Origin: Paenilisteria rustica
GTDB lineage: Bacteria > Bacillota > Bacilli > Lactobacillales > Listeriaceae
Length of the DNA stretch: 64,000 nucleotides
NCBI RefSeq assembly: GCF_013820765.1
Contig: NZ_JABJVM010000002.1
Coordinates: 124,001-188,000 of the forward strand
Direction of reading: 5' to 3'
Shown here in pieces: positions 1-7,736 of the stretch (position 1 is its first letter; each line of letters begins with the position of its first letter). A program made the translations under genes and the position numbers. The notes under the pieces are model-generated. The model was not told the DNA's origin. It was given only the letters and a program-made list of their open reading frames with translations, and did not search any database.

Positions 1-469
1 TGTTCCATGGAATGCAGCCTAGGATAGTGTACGTGATGAATTTCCAAATGTTCATTTTTGCAATACCGGCTGGTAGTGATATGAAAGTACGGATAACGGG
101 CAAAATGCGACCGAAGAACACTGCTGATGCGCCGTATTTTTGAAACCAGTTTTCTGCTAGGTCAAGATGTCCGACATTTAAAAAGATGTATTTTCCGAAT
201 TTTAGAACGAGGGCTCGGCCACCGAATTTGCCGATATAGTAGGCGATTAAGGAGCCTACAAGGTTTCCTGCGATACCTGCTGTGACCACAAGCCAAAAAT
301 TTAGGTCACCTGCTTCGGCCATGAAACCACCGAACAGCATGACAACTTCGCTTGGAAGCGGGATACAGACGCTTTCGATGACCATCGCCCAGAAGATGCC
401 CCAGTGCCCAAATAGGTCGATTAAGGTCATGACGAAATTTTGCAATGCTTCAATAATGGAATGTAACAT
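1..469 (-). CDS. DedA family membrane protein (5' part only)
   Basis: This is the N-terminal part (about 156 residues) of a DedA/SNARE-associated membrane protein; the gene runs off the left edge. The minus-strand reading begins MLHSIIEALQNF, continues through a hydrophobic stretch containing ESVCIPLPSEVVMLFGG, and has the family-typical FFGRILPVIRTFISLPAG near the window edge. The ATG at 469-467 has an AGAAGG ribosome-binding site just upstream. DedA proteins are membrane proteins linked to envelope homeostasis, and some act as undecaprenyl-phosphate or phospholipid flippases; which one this is cannot be told. It is divergent from mltG. Confidence 0.85.
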   Translation of the reverse strand, partial: MLHSIIEALQNFVMTLIDLFGHWGIFWAMVIESVCIPLPSEVVMLFGGFMAEAGDLNFWLVVTAGIAGNLVGSLIAYYIGKFGGRALVLKFGKYIFLNVGHLDLAENWFQKYGASAVFFGRILPVIRTFISLPAGIAKMNIWKFITYTILGCIPWN

Positions 470-571
470 GGATAGCCTTCTTTCGTTTGGATTGAACCGT
501 TTAACGATGCTTCCTTATTATAGCTAAATTTGTCGAAAACGTCACGAATTTATATTTTTTGCCGAATGTGG

Positions 572-601
572 TTGAACTATGGTAGTGATTACCGTTATAA
601 T
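572..601 (+). promoter_or_regulatory. Probable sigma-A promoter of mltG
   Basis: TTGAAC at 572-577 and TATAAT at 596-601 are separated by 18 bases, 44 bases before the mltG start. It lies in the divergent region between the DedA gene and mltG and may drive mltG-trmR-udk. Confidence 0.6.
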
Positions 602-645
602 AGATAAAGAAATGTTTTGCATAGACGAATGAAAGAGGTTTAGAG

Positions 646-1713
646 ATGAAAAAATCCAAAAGCAAAATGATCACGATTATTATTTCAAGTATCGCCGTGG
701 TGCTGGTCGCGCTAACTGTTGGAGGCTATTTCTATGTGGATTCGCAACTCCAAGCTGTCAATGCATCGAGTAAGGAATCGATTGTTGTAGATATTCCTAA
801 AGGCTCCAAAGTGTCAGAAATTGGCGACATTCTTCAAGAAAATAACGTCATTAATAGTAGTATGATTTTTACGTACTATGTGAAATATAAAAATGAGACG
901 AACTTAAAAGCTGGAAAATATAAATTGAGTCCATCGATGACTGTGGAACAAGTGGTTAATGAATTGAAAAAAGGCCAGGTGATTGCTCCGTCTAGACTCG
1001 TTATTCCGGAAGGCTATTCCTTAGATCAAATCGCGGATCGGATGGTTGCTTACAAACCTGAATTGAAGAAAGCAGATATTTTAAAAGTGATGGACGACAA
1101 GGCGTTTGTGAATGAATTGATGAAGGCATATCCAGATACGGTCACAAAAGACGTGTTGGCGGCAAATATCAAGCATCCGCTAGAAGGCTATTTGTACCCA
1201 GCGACGTATGAGTTTACAGGCAAAACGGATATTAAAGCAATGGTGAGCGACATGGTCAAAGCAACGGATGACAACATTGCCAAGTACAAACCGGAACTCA
1301 CGAAGCAGAAACTGACGGTGCATCATTTCTTAACGATGTCATCCCTCATTGAAAAAGAAGCAACCGCAAATGTCGATCGCAGTAAAATTTCGAGTGTTTT
1401 TTATAATCGCTTGAAAGAGGGTATGCCGCTACAGACAGATCCGACGGTGCTTTACGCGCTTGGCAAACATAAATCGCGTACGATGTATGAAGATTTGAAA
1501 GTAGATTCGCCGTATAATACGTACAAAAATAAAGGTTTACCGCCAGGTCCGATTTCGAATAGTGGAGAAACATCGATGGAAGCCACGTTACATCCAGAAA
1601 AAACGGATTATCTTTACTTTTTAGCGAATACAAAAACTGGTCAGGTTTATTTTTCTAAGACGCTAGAAGAGCACAACAAATTAAAAGAAGAACATATTAC
1701 AAATAATCAATAA
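646..1713 (+). CDS. mltG: Endolytic murein transglycosylase MltG (YceG-like)
   Basis: 355 residues, the usual family length. It has one N-terminal membrane anchor (about residues 9-30), a LysM-like segment (VDIPKGSKVSEIGDIL), and the YceG catalytic domain. The expected catalytic glutamate is in SSLIEKEA (E236), followed by the conserved YNRLKEGMPLQTDPTVLYALG stretch. MltG cleaves nascent glycan strands at the membrane and is thought to set their length. ATG with an AAAGAGG ribosome-binding site. It is followed by trmR after 84 bases that hold an imperfect inverted repeat around 1722-1770. Confidence 0.95.
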   Translation: MKKSKSKMITIIISSIAVVLVALTVGGYFYVDSQLQAVNASSKESIVVDIPKGSKVSEIGDILQENNVINSSMIFTYYVKYKNETNLKAGKYKLSPSMTVEQVVNELKKGQVIAPSRLVIPEGYSLDQIADRMVAYKPELKKADILKVMDDKAFVNELMKAYPDTVTKDVLAANIKHPLEGYLYPATYEFTGKTDIKAMVSDMVKATDDNIAKYKPELTKQKLTVHHFLTMSSLIEKEATANVDRSKISSVFYNRLKEGMPLQTDPTVLYALGKHKSRTMYEDLKVDSPYNTYKNKGLPPGPISNSGETSMEATLHPEKTDYLYFLANTKTGQVYFSKTLEEHNKLKEEHITNNQ

Positions 1714-1797
1714 ATAGACACGATAAGCGTTTGTTTTTGGCCTTAGAGGCTTGAGAACAGGCGCTTATCATTAGTCTGTTAAAGGGGATTTAGAGCA

Positions 1798-2448
1798 GTG
1801 AATGATACGTTAATTCATAATTACTTGCTTTCACACATTCCAGAGCGCAAGCCGTTCTTCATGGAATTGGAAGCTTATGCCGAGCAACACGAAGTACCAA
1901 TCATGGAAGTAGACTCGATGCATTTTATGTTACAAATTATGCAAATTCAACAACCAAAGCGAATTTTGGAAATTGGAACAGCGATTGGCTATTCCGCTTT
2001 ACGGATGGCAGACGCGTTGCCAGATGTACATATTGTCACGATGGAGCGAGACGAAGTGCGTTATGACCGAGCTTGGCACAATGTTCACGCATTTGGAGCA
2101 GAGGATAGAATTGAGGTTCTTCTCATGGACGCCTTGGAAGATAGCTCGATTGTGCTAGAAAAAGAGAATTTCGACGCGATTTTCATTGATGCCGCAAAAG
2201 CTCAGTATGCTAAGTTTTTCAACGTTTATATCGATAAATTGGCTCCGGGTGGCGTGATTTACAGCGATAATGTGCTTTTTAAAGGGTTGGCGTTACATGA
2301 CTCGCCGCGAGCGCAACAAAAGCAACGCGTGTCGAGAAAAATGCGGGAATTCAATGATTGGCTTTTGCAAAATCCAGATTTCATTACGACGACTGTTCCT
2401 TTAGGGGATGGCCTTGCGATTAGTCGCAGAAAGGAAGGCGCAAAGTGA
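1798..2448 (+). CDS. trmR: tRNA 5-hydroxyuridine O-methyltransferase (YrrM type)
   Basis: 216-residue class I SAM-dependent O-methyltransferase of the COMT-like family. The SAM-binding motif is [16 protein letters not shown] (about residues 56-71), with a metal/substrate DAAKAQY motif near 130. In Bacillus subtilis the orthologue YrrM (TrmR) makes 5-methoxyuridine at tRNA wobble position 34. Start is GTG with AAAGGGG upstream. It overlaps udk by 4 bases. In B. subtilis the hydroxylation genes trhP1 and trhP2 (yrrN, yrrO) lie next to trmR; they are absent here, so the source of its substrate must be encoded elsewhere, or the function differs. Confidence 0.85.
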   Translation: MNDTLIHNYLLSHIPERKPFFMELEAYAEQHEVPIMEVDSMHFMLQIMQIQQPKRILEIGTAIGYSALRMADALPDVHIVTMERDEVRYDRAWHNVHAFGAEDRIEVLLMDALEDSSIVLEKENFDAIFIDAAKAQYAKFFNVYIDKLAPGGVIYSDNVLFKGLALHDSPRAQQKQRVSRKMREFNDWLLQNPDFITTTVPLGDGLAISRRKEGAK

Positions 2449-3077
2449 CGAAGAAAAAGCCGATAGTAGTAGGCGTGACGGGCGGTAGTGGTTCAGGGAA
2501 AACGAGTGTGAGTAAGGCGATTTATGATCACTTCACGGGGCATTCGATTTTGATGTTAGAGCAGGATTTTTATTATAAAGACCAAGCAGAAATGGCTTTT
2601 GAAGAGCGTCTAAAAACGAATTATGATCATCCTTTGGCGTTTGATACGGACCTTTTGATTCGTCATATTAAGCAGTTACTGCGCTACGAGCCAATCGATA
2701 AACCAGTATACGATTATGAGCTTTATACACGTTCTAGCGAGATTATTCACCAAGAACCGAAAGAAGTCATCATTTTAGAAGGCATTCTAATTTTGGAAGA
2801 TCCGAAGTTGCGTGACCTCATGGATATCAAGGTTTATGTCGACACAGATGATGATATTCGGATTTTGCGACGGATGGTGCGCGATGTCAATGAACGTGGC
2901 CGGACAATGGAATCGGTGATCGAACAATATTTAGGCGTGGTTAAGCCGATGTATCAAAAATTTATCGAACCAACGAAAAAATACGCCGACATTATCATCC
3001 CAGAAGGCGGCGAGAACAAGGTTGCCATCGATTTAATGACGACAAAAGTGGCGACAATACTCGAAATGAACCGATAA
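2445..3077 (+). CDS. udk: Uridine kinase
   Basis: 210 residues. It phosphorylates uridine and cytidine to UMP and CMP in pyrimidine salvage. The P-loop [14 protein letters not shown] is at about residues 9-22, followed by the family motif YDHPLAFD and the EGILILEDP strand. Start is GTG in the GTGA overlap with trmR, with AAGGAAGG upstream, which suggests translational coupling. Length and motifs match the family throughout. Confidence 0.95.
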   Translation: MTKKKPIVVGVTGGSGSGKTSVSKAIYDHFTGHSILMLEQDFYYKDQAEMAFEERLKTNYDHPLAFDTDLLIRHIKQLLRYEPIDKPVYDYELYTRSSEIIHQEPKEVIILEGILILEDPKLRDLMDIKVYVDTDDDIRILRRMVRDVNERGRTMESVIEQYLGVVKPMYQKFIEPTKKYADIIIPEGGENKVAIDLMTTKVATILEMNR

Positions 3078-3150
3078 TGCAACGCTACGACTTGTAATTA
3101 CACGCGAATTAAGATAAAATTTCACTATTGGACAAAAATTTGCTGGACAT

Positions 3151-3178
3151 TCCCTGAGAATCGTGTTACTCTTTCAGG
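3151..3178 (+). promoter_or_regulatory. Possible greA promoter
   Basis: A TGGACA hexamer near 3151 stands 17 bases before TACTCT. Neither box is perfect. If it is used, the greA transcript would carry a leader of about 80 nucleotides that includes the hairpin at 3201-3230. Confidence 0.3.
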
Positions 3179-3200
3179 CGTAAAGTAAATACATGTTGAG

Positions 3201-3230
3201 GCGCGGAAAAGAACAAACTTCCGTGCTTTT
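3201..3230 (+). terminator. Terminator-like hairpin in the udk-greA gap / greA leader
   Basis: GCGCGGAA (3201-3208) pairs with TTCCGTGC (3219-3226; one G-U pair) and is followed by TTTT. It ends 32 bases before the greA start. It may terminate the udk transcript, or attenuate a greA transcript starting upstream of it; the sequence alone does not decide. Confidence 0.55.
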
Positions 3231-3262
3231 CAAATAACATAAAGATGAAGGAGAGAAAGAAT

Positions 3263-3739
3263 TTGGCTACAGAAAAAGTATTCCCAATGACATTAGAAGG
3301 TAAAGCGAAATTAGAAAATGAACTAAATGATTTAAAAACTGTCAAACGTAAAGAAGTAGTAGAACGTATTAAAATTGCCCGTAGTTTCGGCGATCTTTCG
3401 GAAAACTCCGAGTATGATTCTGCAAAAGATGAGCAAGCTTTCGTAGAGGGCCGCATTACAACCCTTGAAAACATGATTCGCAATGCGCAAATCATCGATG
3501 CTAGCGCTATGAGTGGTGAAGTAGCACTAGGAAATACAGTTACTTTTAAAGAGCTTCCAAACGGCGACGAAGAAAGCTATACAATCGTGGGAAGCGCCGA
3601 AGCAGACCCATTTGAAGGCCTAATTTCCAATGACTCACCAATCGCCAAAGCCCTACTTGGCTGCAAAGAAGGCGACGAAGTAACGATCCAAACACCAGGC
3701 GGCGAAATGAACGTCAAAATCACAAAAATCAGCGCCTAA
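3263..3739 (+). CDS. greA: Transcription elongation factor GreA
   Basis: 158 residues. GreA binds the RNA polymerase secondary channel and stimulates cleavage of backtracked RNA. The N-terminal coiled coil carries the acidic tip in [15 protein letters not shown], followed by the FKBP-like C-terminal domain ending [17 protein letters not shown]. The start is TTG at 3263, preceded by AAGGAGAG with normal spacing and giving the family N-terminus [10 protein letters not shown]. An upstream in-frame ATG at 3245 lies before the ribosome-binding site and is rejected. Confidence 0.95.
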   Translation: MATEKVFPMTLEGKAKLENELNDLKTVKRKEVVERIKIARSFGDLSENSEYDSAKDEQAFVEGRITTLENMIRNAQIIDASAMSGEVALGNTVTFKELPNGDEESYTIVGSAEADPFEGLISNDSPIAKALLGCKEGDEVTIQTPGGEMNVKITKISA

Positions 3740-3750
3740 TATATCGAAAT

Positions 3751-3904
3751 GAATAAACACAACACAAGAAAATAACACAAAATCCGAGTGAAGCGAGACC
3801 GGTTCATGTTCTAGGCAAAGATGAGTACCAGGTGCGGAGCATACTTGCGTACGAGAGCACTGGAACGGAATCTTTAACGACGAAGATGGACCGAACGAAA
3901 CCTT
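3751..3904 (+). repeat. 154-bp tandem repeat, unit 1 (family A)
   Basis: First of two direct repeats with an exact offset of 154 bases: the segment ATGAGTACCAGGTGCGGAGC at 3821 recurs at 3975. Its core is shared almost base for base with unit 2. The end positions that form a perfect inverted repeat in unit 2 are degraded here (GTGAAGCGAGACCGG on the left and a diverged right end). It is non-coding and lies just after greA. Confidence 0.85.
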
Positions 3905-4061
3905 GAATAAATGCAAGACAAGAAAATAACGCAAAACCTCAGCGAAGCGAGAACGGTTTATGTTCTAGACAAAGATGAGTACCAGGTGCGGAGCGTACTT
4001 GCGTACGAGAGCACTGGAACGGAATCTTTAACGACGAAGATGGACCGTTCTCGCTTCGCTG
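3905..4061 (+). repeat. 154-bp tandem repeat, unit 2, with 17-bp terminal inverted repeats (family A)
   Basis: The 122-bp core at 3940-4061 is bounded by a perfect 17-bp inverted repeat: CAGCGAAGCGAGAACGG at 3940-3956 and its reverse complement at 4045-4061. Inside are further nested pairs: AAAGAT/ATCTTT, CCAG(G)TGC/GCACTGG and GTAC-TTGC-GTAC. The unit therefore folds as one long imperfect hairpin, like a small MITE or other palindromic intergenic repeat. It ends 23 bases before the yrrS start and could appear in the yrrS leader RNA. Confidence 0.85.
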
Positions 4062-4084
4062 ACCTAGGTAAGGTGGTGGCATAT

Positions 4085-4720
4085 ATGGACAAGAAAACAC
4101 AAAAGGAAGAGCAGCGACGCAGTGCCCAAAATCATGTGGAAGCATCACGCTCTGAGCAAAATAGTAAACATAAAAGAACGAGTATTACTTTGAACGTTTT
4201 AATCATACTGATGAGCTTGGCAATTGTTGGCGTTTTATGGCTTGTTTTTTTTTTAACGGCTGATGATTCGGCGGATAAAGTAGAAACAAAGCCAAAAACG
4301 GAGCAAACGCAAAAGGCGGATGAGACGAAAAAGGATGACTCGAAAGCAAAGGACACCGAGAAGCCGAAAGAGCAAACGACGGAAACCAGCGATGATCCTA
4401 ATGTGTCAGAAGTCATTACAAAAGATTGGAAAGCTGTTGGGACGGAACAAAAGGGTGATCACGTGAACTCCTATGAAATGGATAGCGAGGATTGGGAAGA
4501 AAAAGTGAACGCATTTTCTGAGGCGACAGGTATTGATAATGGTGACATGACGATTTGGTACGTCGGTCGCGGTGATGAGCCTGCAACGCAATCTATTGGA
4601 ACGATTTCAACAAAATCTGATCCGGATAAAGCTTTCCGAGTATATATTACTTGGGTCGATGGGGCTGGATGGCAACCAACGAAAGTAGAAGTACTCAAAA
4701 CGAATGATAAAAGAAATTGA
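4085..4720 (+). CDS. yrrS: YrrS-like membrane protein (DUF1510 type)
   Basis: 211 residues: a basic, Gln/Glu-rich cytoplasmic N-terminus, one membrane segment (about residues 37-59, LNVLIILMSLAIVGVLWLVFF), a Lys/Glu/Thr-rich linker, and a globular C-terminal domain (about residues 105-205) ending in a WVDGAGWQPTKVEVL stretch. Its position between greA and mtnN matches B. subtilis yrrS. Function is unknown. The start at 4085 has AAGGTGG 9 bases upstream. The open frame extends upstream to 3911, but only through repeat unit 2, so the longer form is probably not real. Confidence 0.75.
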   Translation: MDKKTQKEEQRRSAQNHVEASRSEQNSKHKRTSITLNVLIILMSLAIVGVLWLVFFLTADDSADKVETKPKTEQTQKADETKKDDSKAKDTEKPKEQTTETSDDPNVSEVITKDWKAVGTEQKGDHVNSYEMDSEDWEEKVNAFSEATGIDNGDMTIWYVGRGDEPATQSIGTISTKSDPDKAFRVYITWVDGAGWQPTKVEVLKTNDKRN

Positions 4721-4724
4721 TAAG

Positions 4725-4767
4725 ACTGTGTTTCGGATGGTTTATCCACTTCGAACACAGTTTTTTT
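4725..4767 (+). terminator. Terminator after yrrS
   Basis: ACTGTGTTTCG pairs with CGAACACAGT around a short loop and is followed by TTTTTTT. It lies between yrrS and mtnN. Confidence 0.8.
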
Positions 4768-4786
4768 AAGGAAGGGATGATTGAGA

Positions 4787-5491
4787 ATGGGAAAAATAGC
4801 AATTATCGGTGCGATGGAAGAAGAAGTGATAATTTTACGAGAGCAAATGGTGGGGCTTGAGGAAACGACGATAGCGGGAGCTGTTTTCTACACAGGATCA
4901 TTGGCTGGGAAAGAGATCGTTTTGCTGAAATCTGGCATTGGCAAGGTAAATGCGGCTTTATCAACAACGCTTTTATGCGATCATTATGATATTTCTTTAA
5001 TTATTAATACTGGCTCAGCTGGCGGAATTGGCGCGGAATTGGAAGTTGGAGATGTAATTATTTCAGATCATTTAGCGTATGGGGATGTGGATGCAACGGT
5101 TTTTGGTTATACATATGGTCAAGTACCTCAAATGCCGGCACTCTATCAGGGCGATGAAGAGGCGATGCGTTTGGCACAGCAAATCTACCAAGAAAACTTC
5201 TCAGAGGGGAACAAGGCGGTCTACGGGCTTGTGGTGACGACGGATTCGTTTATTCACCGACCAGATCAACGGGAATTGATTACGACTTTCTTCCCAGAGG
5301 TAAAAGCTGTAGAAATGGAAGCCTGCGCGATTGCACAGGTTGCGTATCAGTTTGACGTGCCTTTTTTAATTATCCGAGCGCTTTCAGACGTGGCAGATAG
5401 TGAGGCTAGCGTTTCTTTTGATGAGTTTTTAGTAACGGCAGCAAAAAATTCGTCGGCTTGTGTTGTGAAAATGGTAGAACAATTATCATGA
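4787..5491 (+). CDS. mtnN: 5'-methylthioadenosine/S-adenosylhomocysteine nucleosidase
   Basis: 234 residues. It hydrolyses MTA and SAH to adenine plus the methylthio- or homocysteinyl-ribose, feeding methionine salvage and, through SRH, the AI-2 route. It has the PNP/UDP-phosphorylase fold: GAMEEEV at the N-terminus, SGIGKVNAA, NTGSAGG, and the catalytic-site segment VEMEACAIAQV followed by RALSDVAD. ATG at 4787 gives the normal N-terminus; a TTG at 4781 sits too close to the ribosome-binding site GGAAGGG. Confidence 0.95.
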   Translation: MGKIAIIGAMEEEVIILREQMVGLEETTIAGAVFYTGSLAGKEIVLLKSGIGKVNAALSTTLLCDHYDISLIINTGSAGGIGAELEVGDVIISDHLAYGDVDATVFGYTYGQVPQMPALYQGDEEAMRLAQQIYQENFSEGNKAVYGLVVTTDSFIHRPDQRELITTFFPEVKAVEMEACAIAQVAYQFDVPFLIIRALSDVADSEASVSFDEFLVTAAKNSSACVVKMVEQLS

Positions 5492-5516
5492 AAGCGTGTC
5501 GACAAACGCCTATTTT

Positions 5517-5588
5517 CGTCGTTAAAAGCTCCGTTCCAGTACTCTCGTGCGCTCCGTGCTGGTACTCGCTTTTGCCTAGAAACTAGGC
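5517..5588 (-). repeat. Diverged inverted copy of family A repeat
   Basis: Read on the minus strand this segment matches the family A core: TTCTAGGCAAAAGCGAGTACC, CGGAGCGCACGAGAG, ACTGGAACGGA, TTTAACGACG, in the same order with scattered substitutions. It carries its own small palindrome, GCCTAG-AAA-CTAGGC (5574-5588). It lies just downstream of mtnN. Confidence 0.7.
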
Positions 5589-5607
5589 ATTTAAGGATGG
5601 CGGATAA

Positions 5608-5692
5608 ATGATATCTTTCTGCATATTGGAGTACTAACTCATTTCATGTCGAAGAACTCCAACAACACGGCTGAAGTTTGTAGAAATATCAT
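5608..5692. repeat. Nested hairpin element containing family B copy 1
   Basis: Outer arms ATGATATCTTTCTGCA (5608-5623) and TGTAGAAATATCAT (5679-5692) are near-complementary. The inner hairpin TTGGAGT (5626-5632)/ACTCCAA (5656-5662) encloses the loop sequence TAACTCATTTCATGTCGAA. The stretch 5623-5672 matches 17710-17760 (family B). No gene is seen between mtnN and pepF. Confidence 0.7.
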
Positions 5693-5716
5693 GCAAGGAA
5701 GTTTTTTCAACAGAGG

Positions 5717-5743
5717 AACGCCCGCTTGTAATTAGCGGGCGTT
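5717..5743. terminator. Hairpin between mtnN and pepF
   Basis: AACGCCCGC (5717-5725) and GCGGGCGTT (5735-5743) form a perfect 9-bp stem with a 9-base loop, 4 bases beyond the pepF stop. The run of T is poor on both strands (TTATTGTT on plus), so termination efficiency is uncertain. It could serve either convergent gene. Confidence 0.5.
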
Positions 5744-5747
5744 ATTG

Positions 5748-7553
5748 TTACACTAAATCATTTGTTAAATTCAGGAACTCTTCGACGTCGCCGACTGCAA
5801 TCTCCAGCGCGCTTCCCCAGAAATCTGGTTTTGTTAAATCGATGCCAAGATGTTTTTGGGCAAGTTGTTCGGTTGTCATGGCTCCGGTGTCTTGTAGCAG
5901 GGCGATGTACTTGTCTTCGTAGCCGCTTCCTTCTGCAAGCGCTTGGTGATAAATGCCTAATGAGAACAGGTAGCCGAATGTGTATGGGAAGTTGTAAAAT
6001 GGTACGTCGGCGATATAAAAATGTAATTTAGAAGACCAGAATTGTGGATGATACTCGGATAGGGCGTCTTGGAAGGCTTCTCGTTGCGCTTCTTCCATTA
6101 ATGTATTTAGACGATCTGCAGAAACGAGACCTTCTTTACGAGCTTCATAAAAGCGGGTTTCGAATAAGAATCGAGCGCGTATGTCCATGAAAAAAGCGAT
6201 GCTACGACCAATCTTATCTTCTAATAGAATGATTTTTTCTTCTTTTGTCGCAGCTTCTTTAACGGAAGCATCCGCGATAATCATTTCAGCAAAAGTTGAT
6301 GCGGTTTCAGCTACGTTCATCGCATAATTCGTATTTTCGAAGGGTTCATCGCGAATAACATGAGAGTGGAAGGCGTGGCCGAGTTCGTGTGCAAGCGTTG
6401 CAACCGTTCCAGGAGCGCCGTCATACGTCATGAAAATCCGACTTTCTTTTTCTAGTGGAATGTCGGTACAAAAACCACCAGGACGTTTGTTATCACGATC
6501 TTCAGCCTCAATCCATTGCTGTTCGAATGCGTGCTTTGCAAAACTAGCCATTTTCGGGCTGAATTTTGCAAACTGTGTCAGAATGAAATCTGCGCCTTCT
6601 TGGTACGTATATTTTTTCGGCTCAGAATCAAGCGTCAGGGGTGCGAAAACATCATGGAAGCTTAATTTATCAATGCCAAACAGTTGTGCTTTGCGATTTA
6701 AGAATGAAACGAACGTTGCTTTATGTTTTTCGATGACTTCCCACATTGTTGCCAGTGTTTTTTCGTCTAAGCGATTGATTGCAAGTGGTTCCGCGAGTAC
6801 ATTGTCCCATTTACGCGTCCGATAAACGGCGAGGCGGAAACCTGCCAAATGGTTTAGCGTATCGCTGAATAGTTGTGATTTTTCCTGCCATGCTTTTCCA
6901 TAGGCTTCAAATACAGCGACACGCACAGCGCGATCTGGATGGCTCAATAAATTCAGGGCTTGACCGGCGGATACTAATTTCTCCTCGCCATCAACAACAA
7001 CAGGTACGCGAATCGTTGCTACAACTGTATCGTAATGATCCGACCAGCCACGGTAGCCGTCCACATTTAGTGCATTGATAACTGCTTCTTCTTCACGCGT
7101 TCCTTTTTTCTTGCGATTGTCGCGTGCTTCATTTAGTACGAAGGCTATCTCGCTCAAGCCGTTCTCTGTGAGTAGGGAAGCCCATAATGCATCTGGAACT
7201 AAGGCGAATTTCTCATGCCACTCATTTTCGATCGTTTCAAGTTCTGCCAATTGTTGGTATACGCCGCCAGTTAATTCGACAGCTTTCAAATCACGCGTGT
7301 CGGCCGAGGATAAACATTCCAGAAAAGCCGCTGCATTCATGAGTTGTTTCGTTATATCTGCATTTTGATTGATTAAAAGTAGAAACTCGCTGACATCGTC
7401 TTTATTTTCTGGAACGGGCCAATCTTGCACGGCTTGCTTAAATGACGCGATATCTTTCGTCGTCTCAGAAAGCGCAGTAGCTAAAGCCTCAGAGCCACTT
7501 CCGCCAGAATAAATCGAATCCAAATCCCATATTAACGCATAGTTTTTTGACAT
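5748..7553 (-). CDS. pepF: Oligoendopeptidase F (M3B family)
   Basis: About 601 residues, standard for M3B oligoendopeptidases. It is a cytoplasmic zinc peptidase degrading short peptides. The zinc motif HELGH (about residues 389-393) lies in ATLAHELGHAFHS, with the further ligand region about 25 residues on (NVAETASTFAE). Two adjacent ATG codons open the frame (7556 and 7553); the GGGGG ribosome-binding site is better spaced for 7553. It is transcribed against its neighbours as a single gene. Confidence 0.93.
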   Translation of the reverse strand: MSKNYALIWDLDSIYSGGSGSEALATALSETTKDIASFKQAVQDWPVPENKDDVSEFLLLINQNADITKQLMNAAAFLECLSSADTRDLKAVELTGGVYQQLAELETIENEWHEKFALVPDALWASLLTENGLSEIAFVLNEARDNRKKKGTREEEAVINALNVDGYRGWSDHYDTVVATIRVPVVVDGEEKLVSAGQALNLLSHPDRAVRVAVFEAYGKAWQEKSQLFSDTLNHLAGFRLAVYRTRKWDNVLAEPLAINRLDEKTLATMWEVIEKHKATFVSFLNRKAQLFGIDKLSFHDVFAPLTLDSEPKKYTYQEGADFILTQFAKFSPKMASFAKHAFEQQWIEAEDRDNKRPGGFCTDIPLEKESRIFMTYDGAPGTVATLAHELGHAFHSHVIRDEPFENTNYAMNVAETASTFAEMIIADASVKEAATKEEKIILLEDKIGRSIAFFMDIRARFLFETRFYEARKEGLVSADRLNTLMEEAQREAFQDALSEYHPQFWSSKLHFYIADVPFYNFPYTFGYLFSLGIYHQALAEGSGYEDKYIALLQDTGAMTTEQLAQKHLGIDLTKPDFWGSALEIAVGDVEEFLNLTNDLV

Positions 7554-7736
7554 CATAATCCCCCTATAATTTCCGTATTTTCCACTTCATTATAGCACTT
7601 ATCTCAGATTTTTTTGTAAAATAAGCAGAAAGATGTTAAAATTTATAAGGATTACATGCAAAGCGTGATTGTTGGGCATTATAAACGATGATGTCATGAC
7701 ACTTTGAAACTAATTAAATAAAAAGAGGTGCCTATT

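Noticed and set aside
282-527. Open frame antisense to the DedA gene
   Set aside because: It lies opposite a clear DedA coding region and has no supporting signals.
3751-4061. CRISPR array
   Set aside because: There are only two units, they are adjacent without spacers, and no cas genes are nearby.
3911-4084. N-terminal extension of YrrS through the repeat
   Set aside because: The 58 extra codons are entirely family A repeat, while a good ribosome-binding site and ATG stand at 4085. The frame is open by chance.
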